Notes under the pieces: model-generated
Seen by the model: only the letters and a program-made list of their open reading frames with translations
Told to the model about the DNA's origin: nothing
Database searches by the model: none
Shown here: positions 7,888-17,136 of the stretch, in pieces
Numbering within the stretch: position 1 is the stretch's first letter
Layout of the letters: each line of letters starts with the position of its first letter
Made by a program: the position numbers and the translations under genes
Assembly: GCA_017301975.1 (NCBI GenBank)
Contig: JAFLEI010000034.1
Location: 1-64,000, forward strand
Direction of reading: 5' to 3'
Length of the DNA stretch: 64,000 bases
Source: Verrucomicrobiota bacterium
GTDB lineage: Bacteria; Verrucomicrobiota; Verrucomicrobiia; Verrucomicrobiales; Verrucomicrobiaceae

Positions 7888-8514
7888 CTATGCCAGAGAT
7901 TCGCCGGTGCCATAGGTGAGGACTTCGGAAACGGAGAGGCGGACTTTGCGGGGCCAGTTGCCCGGAGCTGGATAACCCACCGCCAGGAGCATCACCGGCA
8001 GGTAGCGCTCGGAAATTTGGAACTCCCGCTTCACCCCTTCCGGGTCAAACCCGATCATCGGGCCGGAAACCAGCCCTTTCGCTTCGGCGGCGAGCATCAG
8101 AGTCATGGCTGCCAGCGAAGCCGACCGGATGGCTTCGTCACGCTGGGCCGCTGGGTTTGCATACATCTGGCCAGCCATGCCGACCATCCCGTCCACCACA
8201 GCTTGGTCGATTATGCCAGCCTTGACGGACCGACCTAAAGTTTCGGCTAGCTTCGTGTGGGCCAGCAGGTCGCCCAATACGATGAAGGTGACGGCCGCAT
8301 CTATCACCTTTTGCTGGCCGTAGGCGACCGCTTTGAGTCGTTCTTTGTCCTGCGGCTCGGTGATGGCAACAAAGCGCCAGTGTTGCTGGTTAAACGAGGA
8401 TGGTGCCTGTGTGGCGCAAGCGACCAATTCTTCGATTACGGTGTGCGAGAGCGATGTGTCTGGGGCAAACTTGTTGGCCGAGATTCGTTGATTGATGATT
8501 CCGAGTGTGTGCAT
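7888..8514 (-). CDS. Nitroreductase-family FMN oxidoreductase
   Basis: The 208-residue protein has the nitroreductase fold. An N-terminal ISANKFAPD plus the FMN-binding region ACATQAPSSFNQQHWRF is followed by the C-terminal FMN/dimer segment LAAEAKGLVSGPMIGFD and LLAVGYPAPGNW. Such enzymes reduce nitroaromatics or quinones with NAD(P)H. I used the ATG at 8514; an upstream TTG at 8520 is the only alternative. It is 46 bp downstream of the RND outer-membrane factor on the same strand, so it may be the last gene of the TetR-controlled operon. That would fit detoxification of a compound the pump also exports. The substrate is unknown. Confidence 0.85.
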   Translation of the reverse strand: MHTLGIINQRISANKFAPDTSLSHTVIEELVACATQAPSSFNQQHWRFVAITEPQDKERLKAVAYGQQKVIDAAVTFIVLGDLLAHTKLAETLGRSVKAGIIDQAVVDGMVGMAGQMYANPAAQRDEAIRSASLAAMTLMLAAEAKGLVSGPMIGFDPEGVKREFQISERYLPVMLLAVGYPAPGNWPRKVRLSVSEVLTYGTGESLA

Positions 8515-8560
8515 GTCCAAGTGTGGTGAGTATTTGGTGGTGGGTCAAAAAATCGCGCGA

Positions 8561-9955
8561 TCACCACCCACCTCCCAGCGCCTTGATCAGGCGGACGGTG
8601 GCGATGTGGCGCTGCGCGGAGATTTGGGCGGTCTGACGTTCCGTAAGGAGGCGGGTGCGCTCGGCGTCGAGGAGTTCGAAATAACTGAGGGTACCACGCT
8701 CATAGGACTCGCGAATGAGGTCAGTGGCTTTGGTGGAGGCGGTGAGGGCATCGCCGATGGCGCTGGCCTGCTCGCGCAGGTAGCGGGTTTGGGCGAGACT
8801 GGTCTCCACATCGCGGATGCCGGTGAGGACGGTCTGGCGGTAATTCGCGATGGCCTCTTCGCGGGCGGCTTTGTGACGCTTGACGTTGAAGTGGATGACG
8901 GCCCAGCCGGTGAGCGGGAGGCTGACGCTGGGGCCGATGCTCCATACTTTGCTGTTGCCGGTGAGCAGGGTGTCCACTTCTTTGCTCAAGTAGCCGCCGG
9001 TGCCGGTGAGACGGACGGCGGGAAAATAGTCGGCGGTTGCGACGCCGATGTCGGCATTGCGGGCTGCGACGATGCGCTCGGCGGCGGCGATGTCCGGACG
9101 GCGCTCCAACATGCTGGCGGGGATGCCTGCGGGGATGACGGGCGGGGCTTTGGAGCCGATGGGATGCTCGCGAAGGGTGAAGCTGCTGGCGGGCTGGCCG
9201 CACAGGAGGGCGAGAGTGTCGCTGGCTTCCTGACGCTGGCGCTTTACGTCGGCGAGTTCAGCCTTGGCAGTGGCCACTTCGGTCTGGGCTCGGGCGAGAT
9301 CGGTCTCAGGGATGGCTCCGGCTTTGAACTTGTCGTAGAGAAGGTTCACAAATTTTTCCCGCAGGGCGATGGTGCGGCGCAGGGCGTCGAGTTCGGCATC
9401 GGCGGCGCGGAGCAGGAAGTATTGTGCGGCGACATCGCCCGTGAGGGTGAGGATGGCGCTGTGGTAGCTGGCGGAGGTGGAATCGGCGGTGGCGCGGGCG
9501 CTCTCGACTTCGCGCCGCACCTTGCCCCAGAAGTCTATCTCGTAGCTGAGGTCGATGATGGTGCTGAAGCTGTTGACGCGGCCACGGGGGATGGTGACGG
9601 GCACCGGCGTGGGGAGATTGCCGGAGAACTGCTCGCGCTTGGTGTCGCCTTTGAGGCGGATGTCGGGCGCCCATTCGGCGGCGCTGATGCGGGCGGCGGC
9701 GCGAGCCTGATCGACGCGGGCGGCAGCGGACTTCAAGGATGGGCTGGCTTGAAGTGCGAGGGCTTCGAGGCGGTTGAGTTCGCTGTCGCGGAAGACTTTC
9801 CACCATTCGCCACGCGCGGTGTCATCGCGCGGCGCAGCGGTCTGCCAGCGCCATTTCGCGGGGGTGATGTCGGCGGTGTCGGGCTGCTTGTAATTCGGGC
9901 CGACGGCGCAGGAGGCGAGGCCAAGTGCAAGGGCTGCAAGCGGGGTCTTGGTCAT
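8561..9955 (-). CDS. RND efflux outer-membrane factor lipoprotein (NodT family)
   Basis: The 464-residue TolC-like channel begins with a lipoprotein signal ending in the lipobox LASC, followed by the family's typical VGPNYKQP. Two outer-membrane-efflux repeats (about 60-255 and 265-460) carry the repeated long helices of the periplasmic tunnel (e.g. DVAAQYFLLRAADAEL and the C-terminal SYERGTLSYFELLDAERT). It starts 6 nt after the pump stop, so it is co-transcribed with the pump. It forms the exit duct of this RND pump and may also serve the neighbouring HlyD/ABC exporter, which has none of its own. Confidence 0.92.
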   Translation of the reverse strand: MTKTPLAALALGLASCAVGPNYKQPDTADITPAKWRWQTAAPRDDTARGEWWKVFRDSELNRLEALALQASPSLKSAAARVDQARAAARISAAEWAPDIRLKGDTKREQFSGNLPTPVPVTIPRGRVNSFSTIIDLSYEIDFWGKVRREVESARATADSTSASYHSAILTLTGDVAAQYFLLRAADAELDALRRTIALREKFVNLLYDKFKAGAIPETDLARAQTEVATAKAELADVKRQRQEASDTLALLCGQPASSFTLREHPIGSKAPPVIPAGIPASMLERRPDIAAAERIVAARNADIGVATADYFPAVRLTGTGGYLSKEVDTLLTGNSKVWSIGPSVSLPLTGWAVIHFNVKRHKAAREEAIANYRQTVLTGIRDVETSLAQTRYLREQASAIGDALTASTKATDLIRESYERGTLSYFELLDAERTRLLTERQTAQISAQRHIATVRLIKALGGGW

Positions 9956-9961
9956 GAGGTG

Positions 9962-12900
9962 CTAGTGGGTTGGCTGGCCTTGTTCGCGTTTGCGGGTCTT
10001 CGTTCCCTTGGCGAGGGCTTTCGCGATGCGCCTCTTTCTGATGCGATCTGGGAACTGAATGAGGTCGTCGAAGATGGAATAGATGACGGGCGTGGCGAGC
10101 AGCGTGAGCAGCAAGGATAGGCTCTGGCCGCCGAGAATGACGCCCGCCGTGGCATTGTTATAGGCGGCACCGACGCCCTTCGCGGTCATCATGGGGATCA
10201 TGCCCGCGATGAAAGCCAGCGTGGTCATGAGGATGGGGCGCAGACGCTCTTTGTTGGCGAGCAGGATGGCATCGAGCCGGTCCATGCCTTTGGCACGAAG
10301 CTGGTTGGTGTGGTCGATTTGCAGGATGCCGTTCTTTTTCACCATGCCGAAGAGCACGAGGATGCCGAGCATGGAGAAGATGTTCACCGACTGCTGGAAG
10401 AGGATGAGCGAGAGGATGGCAAAGGGCAGCGTGAGCGGCAAGGCGAGCAGAATGGTGAGCGGATGAACCCAGCTCTCAAACTGCGCGGCGAGGATGAGAT
10501 ACATGAAGATGAAGGCCATCAAAAACGCGACCATGAAGGCCTTTCCCGCCTTGGCCATTTCCTTCGAGCGTCCGGCGCTGCCACTGGCGTAGTCGGCCGG
10601 CAGGTTGAGCATCTTCACGGCGGTGGCGATGCCATCAAGGATTTCGGTTTCACCCACTCCAGGGGCGTTGTTGGCGGTGATGGTGACCTGGCGGCGGCGG
10701 TTGAGACGGTTGATCTGCGAGGGGCTGTCCGTGTTGTCGAGCGTGAGCAGATTGGTGATGGCGACGGGTCCGGCCTTGGTGGAGGGCACGGTGAGGAGGT
10801 TGAGGATTTCGCGGGTGTTGCGGTAGCTCTCCTCAGCCTGGAGATGAATGTCGTATTGCTCGCCGCTGTCGTCGAAGGTGGAGACGTCGAGACCGCCGAC
10901 GAGCAGGCGCAGCGTGCCGGAGATGTCCTGGATGCTGGCTCCCATCTCGCCTGCTTTGTTGCGGTCCACGCTGCCGGAGATTTCAGGCTTGCCGGGAATG
11001 AGAGTGCTGTCGAGGTCGCGGATGCCGGGGAGGTCTTTGACGTCTTTGATCACTGATGCCGTGGCGCGGGTAAGCGTGTCGAGGTCAGGCCCGGCGATGA
11101 AATACTGCACGTTGGCGCTGGACTGGCCCGTGTTGAAAGGCGGGACAGAGAGCACGGTGATGCGCCATTCCGTGGGGAAACGCGGTACGATCTCTTTGCG
11201 CACGCGGTCCATGAGGGTCTGCTGGTCTTCGCGCAAAGCGGGATCATTCAGGCGCACGAAGATGCCTGCGAGATTCGGCGTGCGCTGGTCATTGTCCCCG
11301 ATGGTGAGAAGTGTGCCGTCCACGCCGGGCAGCTCGCGGATCGCACGGGCGAAGCGCTCGGCCATGAGATCGGTGGCGGCGAGGCTGGTGCCCTCCGGCG
11401 TGCGGATGTTCACCACGAACTCCGCCTCCTCCACCGGAGGCAGGAAACTCTTCTGCACGACCTTCATCAGCGTGGGCACGGCGGCGAGAATGCCGAAGCA
11501 GCCCAGCACGATGATCCAGCGATGCCGCATGGAAAAGCGCAGCAGCACCATGTAAACCGCCTCCACCGGGCGGTAGAAGATGTTTACCAGATGCTCCAGC
11601 CAGGCGTCAAACCGCGTGGCGTGGCCTTTGCGGAACATGCGGGCGGAGAGCGTGGGCGTGAGCGTGAAGCTGACCAGCAGCGAAACCGCGATGGCGAAAG
11701 CCATGGTGAGGCCGAAACTCTTCAGGAACATGCCCACAATGCCGCTGAGGAAGGCCACGGGCACGAACACCGCGAGCAGCGATAGCGTGGTGGCCAGGAC
11801 GGCCATGCCGATCTCCTTCGGTCCTTCCACGGACGCGGTGAAGGAGTCCTCGCCCTTCTCTTCCATGTGGCGGAAAATGTTTTCCACCACGATGATGGCA
11901 TCATCAATGACGATGCCGACCGCCAACGCGAGGGCGACGAGGCTGATGACGTTTAATGTCACTCCCTGCGCCCACATAACGCCGAACGCGGCGATGATGG
12001 AGGTGGGAATCGCGAGCGCGGAGATGATGGTGGCGCGTGAGTTGCCAAGGAAAATCAAAACGATCACGGCGGCGAAAATGGCCCCCAGCACCAAGTGCTC
12101 CTTCACCGCGTGAACGCTGGTGCGGATGACTTGCGACGTGTCGCGCACCATTTCGACATCGTAGCCTGCGGGCAGCAGTTTTTTAACATCGCCGAGCTTC
12201 TCATTCACCGCATCCACCACGGCCACCGTGTTTGTGCCGCTTTGTTTACGGATGGAGAGCACCACAGAGGGCACGCCATTGTTACGGGCCACGGTTTTTT
12301 GCTCCTCGGCCCCGTCTTCCACCCGCGCCACGTCACGCACGCGGACCAGACCGCCGTCCGCCTCGCGCAAGACGAGCATGCCGATCTCCTCCACGCTCCG
12401 TGCCTTGCCCAGCACGCGGAAGCCCGCCTCGCTGGCCGCATTCTTCACCGTGCCGGCAGGGATTTGCACGTTCTGTGCGCGGAGGCCGCGCTGCACGTCC
12501 GCAGCGGTCAGATTGTAGGAGCGCAGCCGCATCGGATCGAGCCACACATTGATCTGCCGCAGTCTTCCGCCCAGCAGCGTGATCTGCCCCACACCACCCA
12601 CGCTTTCAAGCTGCCGCCGCAACACCTTGTCGGCAAACTCGGTGATCTCGCGCACCGGCTTGTCGGCCACGAGGGCGATGTTCAAAATAGGCGCGGCATC
12701 GGGATCGAGCTTCTCGATGATCGGCGCGTCCACCTCCTCCGGCAGATCGGGGATGATACGGGCGATGCGGTCCCGCACTTCCTGTGAGGCCACGTCGATG
12801 TTTTTCTCCAGCACAAAAGTCACCAGCACCTGCGAGATGCCCTCGCTTGAAATGGAGCGCAGTTCATCAATGCCTGCGACGGTGTTCACCGCCTCCTCGA

Positions 12901-13102
12901 TCTTGTCCGTGATCTCGGTCTCGATCTCCTTCGGCGTCGCGCCGTCCTGCCGTGTGACGATGCTGACCGTGGGGAAGTCAATCTTTGGAAACCGATCCAC
13001 CGGCAGCTTCGTGTAGCCCAGCACCCCCACGACCACGAAAACGAGGATGATGACGCTGGCGAAGACCGGGCGGCGGACGGAGATAGCGGCGAGCCATTGC
13101 AT
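9962..13102 (-). CDS. RND multidrug efflux pump, inner-membrane subunit (AcrB/MexB type)
   Basis: The 1046-residue pump has the normal HAE1-family length and twelve membrane helices in two halves, each with a large periplasmic domain. TM4 carries the proton-relay pair in GIVIDDAIIVVEN. TM10 has a Lys-Asn pair in FGMVKKNGILQID, matching the conserved relay lysine region. The N-terminus (RRPVFASVIILVFVVVGVLGY) is typical. It drives drug export by proton antiport with the adaptor upstream and the outer-membrane factor downstream, with gaps of 18 and 6 nt. The operon starts with its own TetR regulator. The substrate range cannot be predicted. Confidence 0.95.
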   Translation of the reverse strand: MQWLAAISVRRPVFASVIILVFVVVGVLGYTKLPVDRFPKIDFPTVSIVTRQDGATPKEIETEITDKIEEAVNTVAGIDELRSISSEGISQVLVTFVLEKNIDVASQEVRDRIARIIPDLPEEVDAPIIEKLDPDAAPILNIALVADKPVREITEFADKVLRRQLESVGGVGQITLLGGRLRQINVWLDPMRLRSYNLTAADVQRGLRAQNVQIPAGTVKNAASEAGFRVLGKARSVEEIGMLVLREADGGLVRVRDVARVEDGAEEQKTVARNNGVPSVVLSIRKQSGTNTVAVVDAVNEKLGDVKKLLPAGYDVEMVRDTSQVIRTSVHAVKEHLVLGAIFAAVIVLIFLGNSRATIISALAIPTSIIAAFGVMWAQGVTLNVISLVALALAVGIVIDDAIIVVENIFRHMEEKGEDSFTASVEGPKEIGMAVLATTLSLLAVFVPVAFLSGIVGMFLKSFGLTMAFAIAVSLLVSFTLTPTLSARMFRKGHATRFDAWLEHLVNIFYRPVEAVYMVLLRFSMRHRWIIVLGCFGILAAVPTLMKVVQKSFLPPVEEAEFVVNIRTPEGTSLAATDLMAERFARAIRELPGVDGTLLTIGDNDQRTPNLAGIFVRLNDPALREDQQTLMDRVRKEIVPRFPTEWRITVLSVPPFNTGQSSANVQYFIAGPDLDTLTRATASVIKDVKDLPGIRDLDSTLIPGKPEISGSVDRNKAGEMGASIQDISGTLRLLVGGLDVSTFDDSGEQYDIHLQAEESYRNTREILNLLTVPSTKAGPVAITNLLTLDNTDSPSQINRLNRRRQVTITANNAPGVGETEILDGIATAVKMLNLPADYASGSAGRSKEMAKAGKAFMVAFLMAFIFMYLILAAQFESWVHPLTILLALPLTLPFAILSLILFQQSVNIFSMLGILVLFGMVKKNGILQIDHTNQLRAKGMDRLDAILLANKERLRPILMTTLAFIAGMIPMMTAKGVGAAYNNATAGVILGGQSLSLLLTLLATPVIYSIFDDLIQFPDRIRKRRIAKALAKGTKTRKREQGQPTH

Positions 13103-13120
13103 GAGCGTGTGAAGTGAAAA

Positions 13121-14209
13121 TTAAGCGGCGGGTTCAAAGCGAAGCCCATCGGCGGCCTCTGCGCTGGGTTTAGCCAGCAACGGCTCACCGGCGGCGACTC
13201 CACGCCGGATTTCTGTGAAGCCCTCGCGCGTCTCTCCCACCTCCACGAGGCGTTCGGAGATCGTGTTGTCTTTGGTGATGACGAAGACCTTGCGGCGCGA
13301 GCCTTCGATGCGCAGCGCCCCCTCCGGCACCGCGACGGCTTTTTCCTCACGAAGCAGGATGCGCGCATCGCAAAAGAAGCCGGGCCGCAATTTGCTTTCC
13401 GCGTTGTCCACCGTCGCCTCAATCACCAGATCACGCGAGGCCTCGCGCATCGTCGCGCCAAGGAATTTCAACTTGCCCGTGAAGCGCTGCGCCGGGAACG
13501 CCGCCGTGGTGAACTCCACCACCTGACCGATGACCAGAGCGCCAACTTCCGTCTCCGGCACACTCAGCACGAGCCGTAGCGTGGACAGATCCACCACGCG
13601 GGCGACAGGGGAATCCGCCTTCACATACTCGCCTGGCTCCACCATGCGCTCCGCCACCACACCGCCAAACAACGCGCGGATCACGCAGTCATCGAGCGTC
13701 TTCTGCGCCAAGGCCTGACGTGCCTCCGAGGCCGCCAGTTCCGCCTCGCGCGCGGCGACTTCCGTGAGCAGCTTTTGGTAATCCGCATCCGCCACCGCCT
13801 TTTTCTCCGCCAGCGGCTTGTTGCGCTCCTGCTCGTTCTTCGCCAGCGCCAGCCGCGCCTTCGCCAGACCCACGGAGGCCGCAGCCTCCGCCAGAGAGAG
13901 CTTGGGCTGGCGCTCGTCGAGCTTCGCCAGCACATCGCCCGTCTTCACCACGGAACCACGTTCAATCGAAGCCGAGACCACTCGCCCCATCGAATCCGCC
14001 GCCACCACGGCGTCATTCTGTGCGGCGAGCTGCCCCGTCACACGCAGGAAACGCGGAAAGGCACGTTCAGCGGCCTGCACGGTGGCCCCTTTCACGATCA
14101 CCGGCGCTACTTTCGGCTTTTCCGCCTGCGGAGCCGGTGCCGGAGCTTTGTTGCAAGCCACCAGCGCAAGCGCGGCAGCGGTTAAGATGCAGAGTAAGGT
14201 CGTTTTCAT
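13121..14209 (-). CDS. RND periplasmic adaptor lipoprotein
   Basis: The 362-residue membrane-fusion protein starts with a lipoprotein signal (lipobox LVAC followed by NKAPAPAPQ). A short lipoyl domain, an alpha-hairpin rich in Glu/Ala (about 100-150: SVGLAKARLALAKNEQERN), a beta-barrel (AFPAQRFTGKLKFLGA) and a membrane-proximal domain follow. It bridges the RND pump and the outer-membrane factor. Its ATG overlaps the TetR stop as ATGA (14206-14209), so regulator and pump form one translationally coupled operon. The Ala/Pro-rich linker after the lipidated Cys is usual for the family. Confidence 0.92.
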   Translation of the reverse strand: MKTTLLCILTAAALALVACNKAPAPAPQAEKPKVAPVIVKGATVQAAERAFPRFLRVTGQLAAQNDAVVAADSMGRVVSASIERGSVVKTGDVLAKLDERQPKLSLAEAAASVGLAKARLALAKNEQERNKPLAEKKAVADADYQKLLTEVAAREAELAASEARQALAQKTLDDCVIRALFGGVVAERMVEPGEYVKADSPVARVVDLSTLRLVLSVPETEVGALVIGQVVEFTTAAFPAQRFTGKLKFLGATMREASRDLVIEATVDNAESKLRPGFFCDARILLREEKAVAVPEGALRIEGSRRKVFVITKDNTISERLVEVGETREGFTEIRRGVAAGEPLLAKPSAEAADGLRFEPAA

Positions 14210-14880
14210 GCTGAAGTGCGTTTCTTGGAAAGGGTTGTCTTTGGCGTCCCGAGTCCCCGGAGCGCCATGTCCGCGATGCTGTCCGCCAGCCGAGCGATAC
14301 CCGCCTCCGCCTCCGGCACGGCAAATCCAAGCCGCCCGATCACCTCACGGCTGTGGTCAAAGTGGACGCACATCGCAACAATTTGATGCGCCGCCATCTC
14401 CCGCCCATCCTTGTCCAGCGAGTCTCCCGCCAAGGCATTCACAATTTTGACGAGGTTCGCGAAATTCGGCTTGATGATCAGCTTCACCAGCTCGCCCAAG
14501 GCTGCCGTCGGCTGCCGCATCTCATGCGCCATCATCCGTCCCAGCACCGGATGCGCCGTGCGTCTCAGCAGCACAAAGCGCAGGCAAAACTGAATCCATT
14601 CCCGCAACGACTGCTCAGGTTCCTCCGTCGGCTTCGGCGGCGGCTCCTGCTCCAGCAACTTCCGGTGCGCCGCCAGCAGCACCTCGCGGTAAAGCCCCTC
14701 CTTGCTGCTGAAGTAATAATTGATCGACGCCACATTCACCCGCGCCTTCAGGCTGATCTCCCGCACGCTTCCCGCCGCAAACCCCGCCTTCGCAAACACC
14801 ACCCCCGCCGCCACCAGGATACGCATCTTGCGCGCCTTCGGGTTACGTTCTCGAGTGGGGCGCGTGAGGGTCATGGGCAT
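14206..14880 (-). CDS. TetR/AcrR-family regulator of the RND operon
   Basis: The 224-residue protein has an N-terminal TetR HTH (about 15-70: KMRILVAAGVVFAKAGFAAG, then VNVASINYYFSSKEGLYREV) and a C-terminal ligand-binding domain resembling the CerR/YbiH type (RMMAHEMRQPTAALGELV). The frame is open to 15180, but the HTH and a palindromic region at 14885-14920 place the start at the ATG at 14880 or 14874. It is the first gene of the operon and overlaps the adaptor, so repression should be autoregulatory, with a pump substrate as the likely inducer. That is inferred from the family. Confidence 0.88.
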   Translation of the reverse strand: MPMTLTRPTRERNPKARKMRILVAAGVVFAKAGFAAGSVREISLKARVNVASINYYFSSKEGLYREVLLAAHRKLLEQEPPPKPTEEPEQSLREWIQFCLRFVLLRRTAHPVLGRMMAHEMRQPTAALGELVKLIIKPNFANLVKIVNALAGDSLDKDGREMAAHQIVAMCVHFDHSREVIGRLGFAVPEAEAGIARLADSIADMALRGLGTPKTTLSKKRTSA

Positions 14881-14884
14881 TGGA

Positions 14885-14920
14885 GTTAAATGGCTGTTTA
14901 TAAACGGACGTTCCATTAAC
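14885..14920. promoter_or_regulatory. Probable TetR operator/promoter
   Basis: Just upstream of the tetR start lies GTTAAATGG (14885-14893), the perfect 10-bp palindrome GTTTATAAAC (14896-14905) and CCATTAAC (14913-14920). The outer arms are inverted repeats around the palindrome. Nested symmetry of about 36 bp fits binding of two TetR dimers. The symmetry is seen; the binding is inferred. Confidence 0.55.
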
Positions 14921-15101
14921 CATGCGCAGACTCTTGTCAACGTGTGAGATGAGAATACCCTGCGGGTGGAGACAAGCGGGTCATCTACCAAGTGGCGTGG
15001 GCTATATGCACCAATTGGCAACTGGTCATTCAGGCTGCCATGCCTCCATCGCGTGACTGGCTGCTCCGAGCGCACCAGCGTCATCGCCAAGGGTCGAGGG
15101 G

Positions 15102-15617
15102 ATGATGTGCGGCGGCATGTCGCGAAGGGCGGGCATGAGCGTAGCAGCATGGTTCGCGATGGCGCTGCAAAAACGCTCACCCAGGGCCACGCTGAGCGCG
15201 GACGAGAAACGCCGCCTGCTCGACCTGCAACGCCAGCACGCCGAAGTGCTGGGCATGCTGCCCGAGATCGCCGGATTTCAAGACCGCCCCGAGGAATATG
15301 GAAAGTTTTTCCGTAACATGATCCAGCAGTCCGCCGGCCTCACCGAGCCGCAGGGTGACTCCGTGGATGCCTATATGCGTCAGCGCGCGCAGTTGATGAA
15401 TCAGCAGGGTCTGAACGCCGGTCGTGAGCCGCAGGACGCGCAGCTCGAAGCCGCCTGGGAGGCACGCCGGGATGCCTTCAACACGCAGACGGCCACCGGC
15501 CTGCAAAATCTGCTGCCACCCGGCGCAGCGCAAAAGGCGGGCATCTCCCCGGAACTGTTGGAATTCCTGGAGATGGACTTCGACAAGATACTCGCTCCCG
15601 GCACAGCCAAGCCTTGA
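15102..15617 (+). CDS. Hypothetical protein, possibly N-terminally truncated
   Basis: The 171-residue frame has a helical, Gln/Glu-rich body: LSADEKRRLLDLQRQHAEVL, then GKFFRNMIQQSAGL, MRQRAQLMNQQGLN and PELLEFLEMDFDKIL near the end. The first 25 residues are poor in recognisable structure and contain a weak hydrophobic stretch (MSVAAWFAMAL) that could be a residual signal peptide. Internal starts at 15117 or 15135 are possible. I do not recognise the family. Absence of a good ribosome site and an abrupt helical start suggest the remnant of a longer secreted protein. Confidence 0.5.
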   Translation: MMCGGMSRRAGMSVAAWFAMALQKRSPRATLSADEKRRLLDLQRQHAEVLGMLPEIAGFQDRPEEYGKFFRNMIQQSAGLTEPQGDSVDAYMRQRAQLMNQQGLNAGREPQDAQLEAAWEARRDAFNTQTATGLQNLLPPGAAQKAGISPELLEFLEMDFDKILAPGTAKP

Positions 15618-15683
15618 GCCACGGCATTGCGATTGCGGCTTGCGCGTCCGACGCGCACCGCCAGCACGGGGCGGCACCCAATT

Positions 15684-16751
15684 TCAATTCTCGTGTTTGC
15701 CCTTCGTGTAATGGACGCCTCTGCCGCGCCCGTGGCGCGTCAGTAATCCGGCATCTACCAACTCGGACATCTTCGCCTTGAGCGTATTACGGTTTGCGGC
15801 GGTGGCTTTGACCGCCTCAGCAAGCGTTATGCTCTCCGCGTCGTCCAGCAGCCTCATGAGGGATGCGGCCAGCGGTGAACTGGCCTCGACACGCCTTTGC
15901 TCGACCTGGACCTTCACATTCAGATTGTCCTTCTGGCGCACCAGACAGCGCAGAAAGAACAGCAGCCAGGCATCCCATTCCACGCGCTTCTTCCGCATCG
16001 TCGCCTGCGTCTTTCTCAGCGCCTTGTAGTAGAACTCTTTGTTCTCCTCGATCACCGACTCCAGCGAGGCATACGGCACATAGCTGTAGCCGTGCCGTAG
16101 CAGGAGCAGAGTCGTCAAGACCCGCGACAGCCGACCATTTCCATCCTGGAACGGATGGATGGCAAGAAACCAGACCACAAACACGCCCGTGACGAGCAGC
16201 GGGTGAAGGTCGCCGTCTCTTTCGGCCTCGATCATCCATTCGACCAGCCGCTTCATGGCAAAGGGCGTCTCAAACGGCGATGCCGTTTCAAAGACGATGC
16301 CGAGCTGGTTTCCTTTTGCGTCGAACGCGGCCACATGATTGTCGAGCGTCTTGTAGTCGCCGCGATGCCGCTCGTCTTTGCTCGAAAACTGGAGCAGCGT
16401 CCGATGAAGCTGGCGGATGTGATTTTCCGTGACCGGGATGTGCTCGAAGGACTCGAACACCGTGTCCATCGCAGCCGCGTAGCCCGCGACTTCTTCTTCA
16501 TCCCTGCTTTTGAACTCCTGAATTCTGAGTCCTGACAAAAGCGTGGCGATTTGCTGATCGGTGAGCTTGCTACCCTCAATGCGCGTGGACGAGCCAATGC
16601 TTTCAATGGTGGCGATCTTCTTGAGCTGCGAGAGCTGATCCCGTGAGAGGCGCTTGAAGGCACGCCACTGCCCTTTGAACTCATCGAGCGAGGCGATGAG
16701 CTTGAGCATTTCTGCGGTTATTGGCGGTTCTGGGGCGAGTTTTTGCAGCAT
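15684..16751 (-). CDS. Fic-domain protein AMP-transferase (class II, self-inhibited)
   Basis: The 355-residue protein has an N-terminal Fic_N segment with an inhibitory-helix motif SSTRIEG ([S/T]xxxE[G/N]). The Fic core carries the catalytic HPFQDGNGRLSR (HxFx[D/N]GNGRxxR), and a C-terminal winged helix (about 300-350: TLAEAVKATAANRNTLKAKM) may bind DNA. Fic proteins usually transfer AMP to Ser/Thr/Tyr hydroxyls, with the glutamate of the inhibitory helix blocking ATP. The start is ATG 16751; an upstream TTG at 16766 is the alternative. Because the inhibitory motif is in the same chain, no separate antitoxin is expected. It lies at the left edge of the plasmid-like segment. Confidence 0.88.
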   Translation of the reverse strand: MLQKLAPEPPITAEMLKLIASLDEFKGQWRAFKRLSRDQLSQLKKIATIESIGSSTRIEGSKLTDQQIATLLSGLRIQEFKSRDEEEVAGYAAAMDTVFESFEHIPVTENHIRQLHRTLLQFSSKDERHRGDYKTLDNHVAAFDAKGNQLGIVFETASPFETPFAMKRLVEWMIEAERDGDLHPLLVTGVFVVWFLAIHPFQDGNGRLSRVLTTLLLLRHGYSYVPYASLESVIEENKEFYYKALRKTQATMRKKRVEWDAWLLFFLRCLVRQKDNLNVKVQVEQRRVEASSPLAASLMRLLDDAESITLAEAVKATAANRNTLKAKMSELVDAGLLTRHGRGRGVHYTKGKHEN

Positions 16752-16828
16752 TGCGTATCCATTCAATATCCAATTATATCCATTTCATCTCCAATTTACA
16801 AGCCTTCCGTTCATCACTGATTTTCAGG

Positions 16829-16923
16829 GGGGAAAGGCCTTTCCCTCGCCGCTACTTCGTGGGCGGCTACCCATTCCAACGGGAAGTGTCCCGTAACGCC
16901 CTCACCTGCCGCGTGACGCCGTT
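16829..16923 (+). repeat. Structured leader repeat, copy A
   Basis: This is the first of four related copies (others at 17579, 18781 and 21820). Hairpins in order: GGGAAA/TTTCCC with a 4-nt loop; GCCGC/GCGGC with a 10-nt loop; ACGGGA/TCCCGT with loop AGTG. It lies between the Fic gene and the DUF6876-like gene that it points toward. Confidence 0.8.
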
Positions 16924-17020
16924 GACTGTCTCCCGGCGGTTCGTGTTCGTGCATGGCTCCTGATGTTTTCCCGCTGCAAGGGCAGCTTGGTTTTGGCAGA
17001 GGCCGTCTGCCCATCAACCC

Positions 17021-17064
17021 CCGGCCCGCTCCATTCGCTGCCGCTCCCGTGTTGGGGGCATGAC
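17021..17064 (+). repeat. Conserved leader box before the DUF6876-like gene
   Basis: About 40 bp (CCGGCCCGCTCCATTCGCTG, then CGCTCCCGTGTTGGGG-GCATGAC) recur almost exactly at 18086-18126, upstream of the next small cargo gene. The box lies 70-120 bp before both start codons. It is not coding in any plausible frame. Confidence 0.7.
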
Positions 17065-17136
17065 TGGCAGCCTCATGACCTCCGCCTTTGCACCAGCGCC
17101 CCGCAGCGGGGTAAAAACACAAACCAGGAGCAAAAC

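Noticed and set aside
8492..10120. A 542-codon plus-strand frame rich in Gly/Ala/Asp
   Set aside because: It lies antisense to the outer-membrane factor and pump C-terminus and has no motif or ribosome site.
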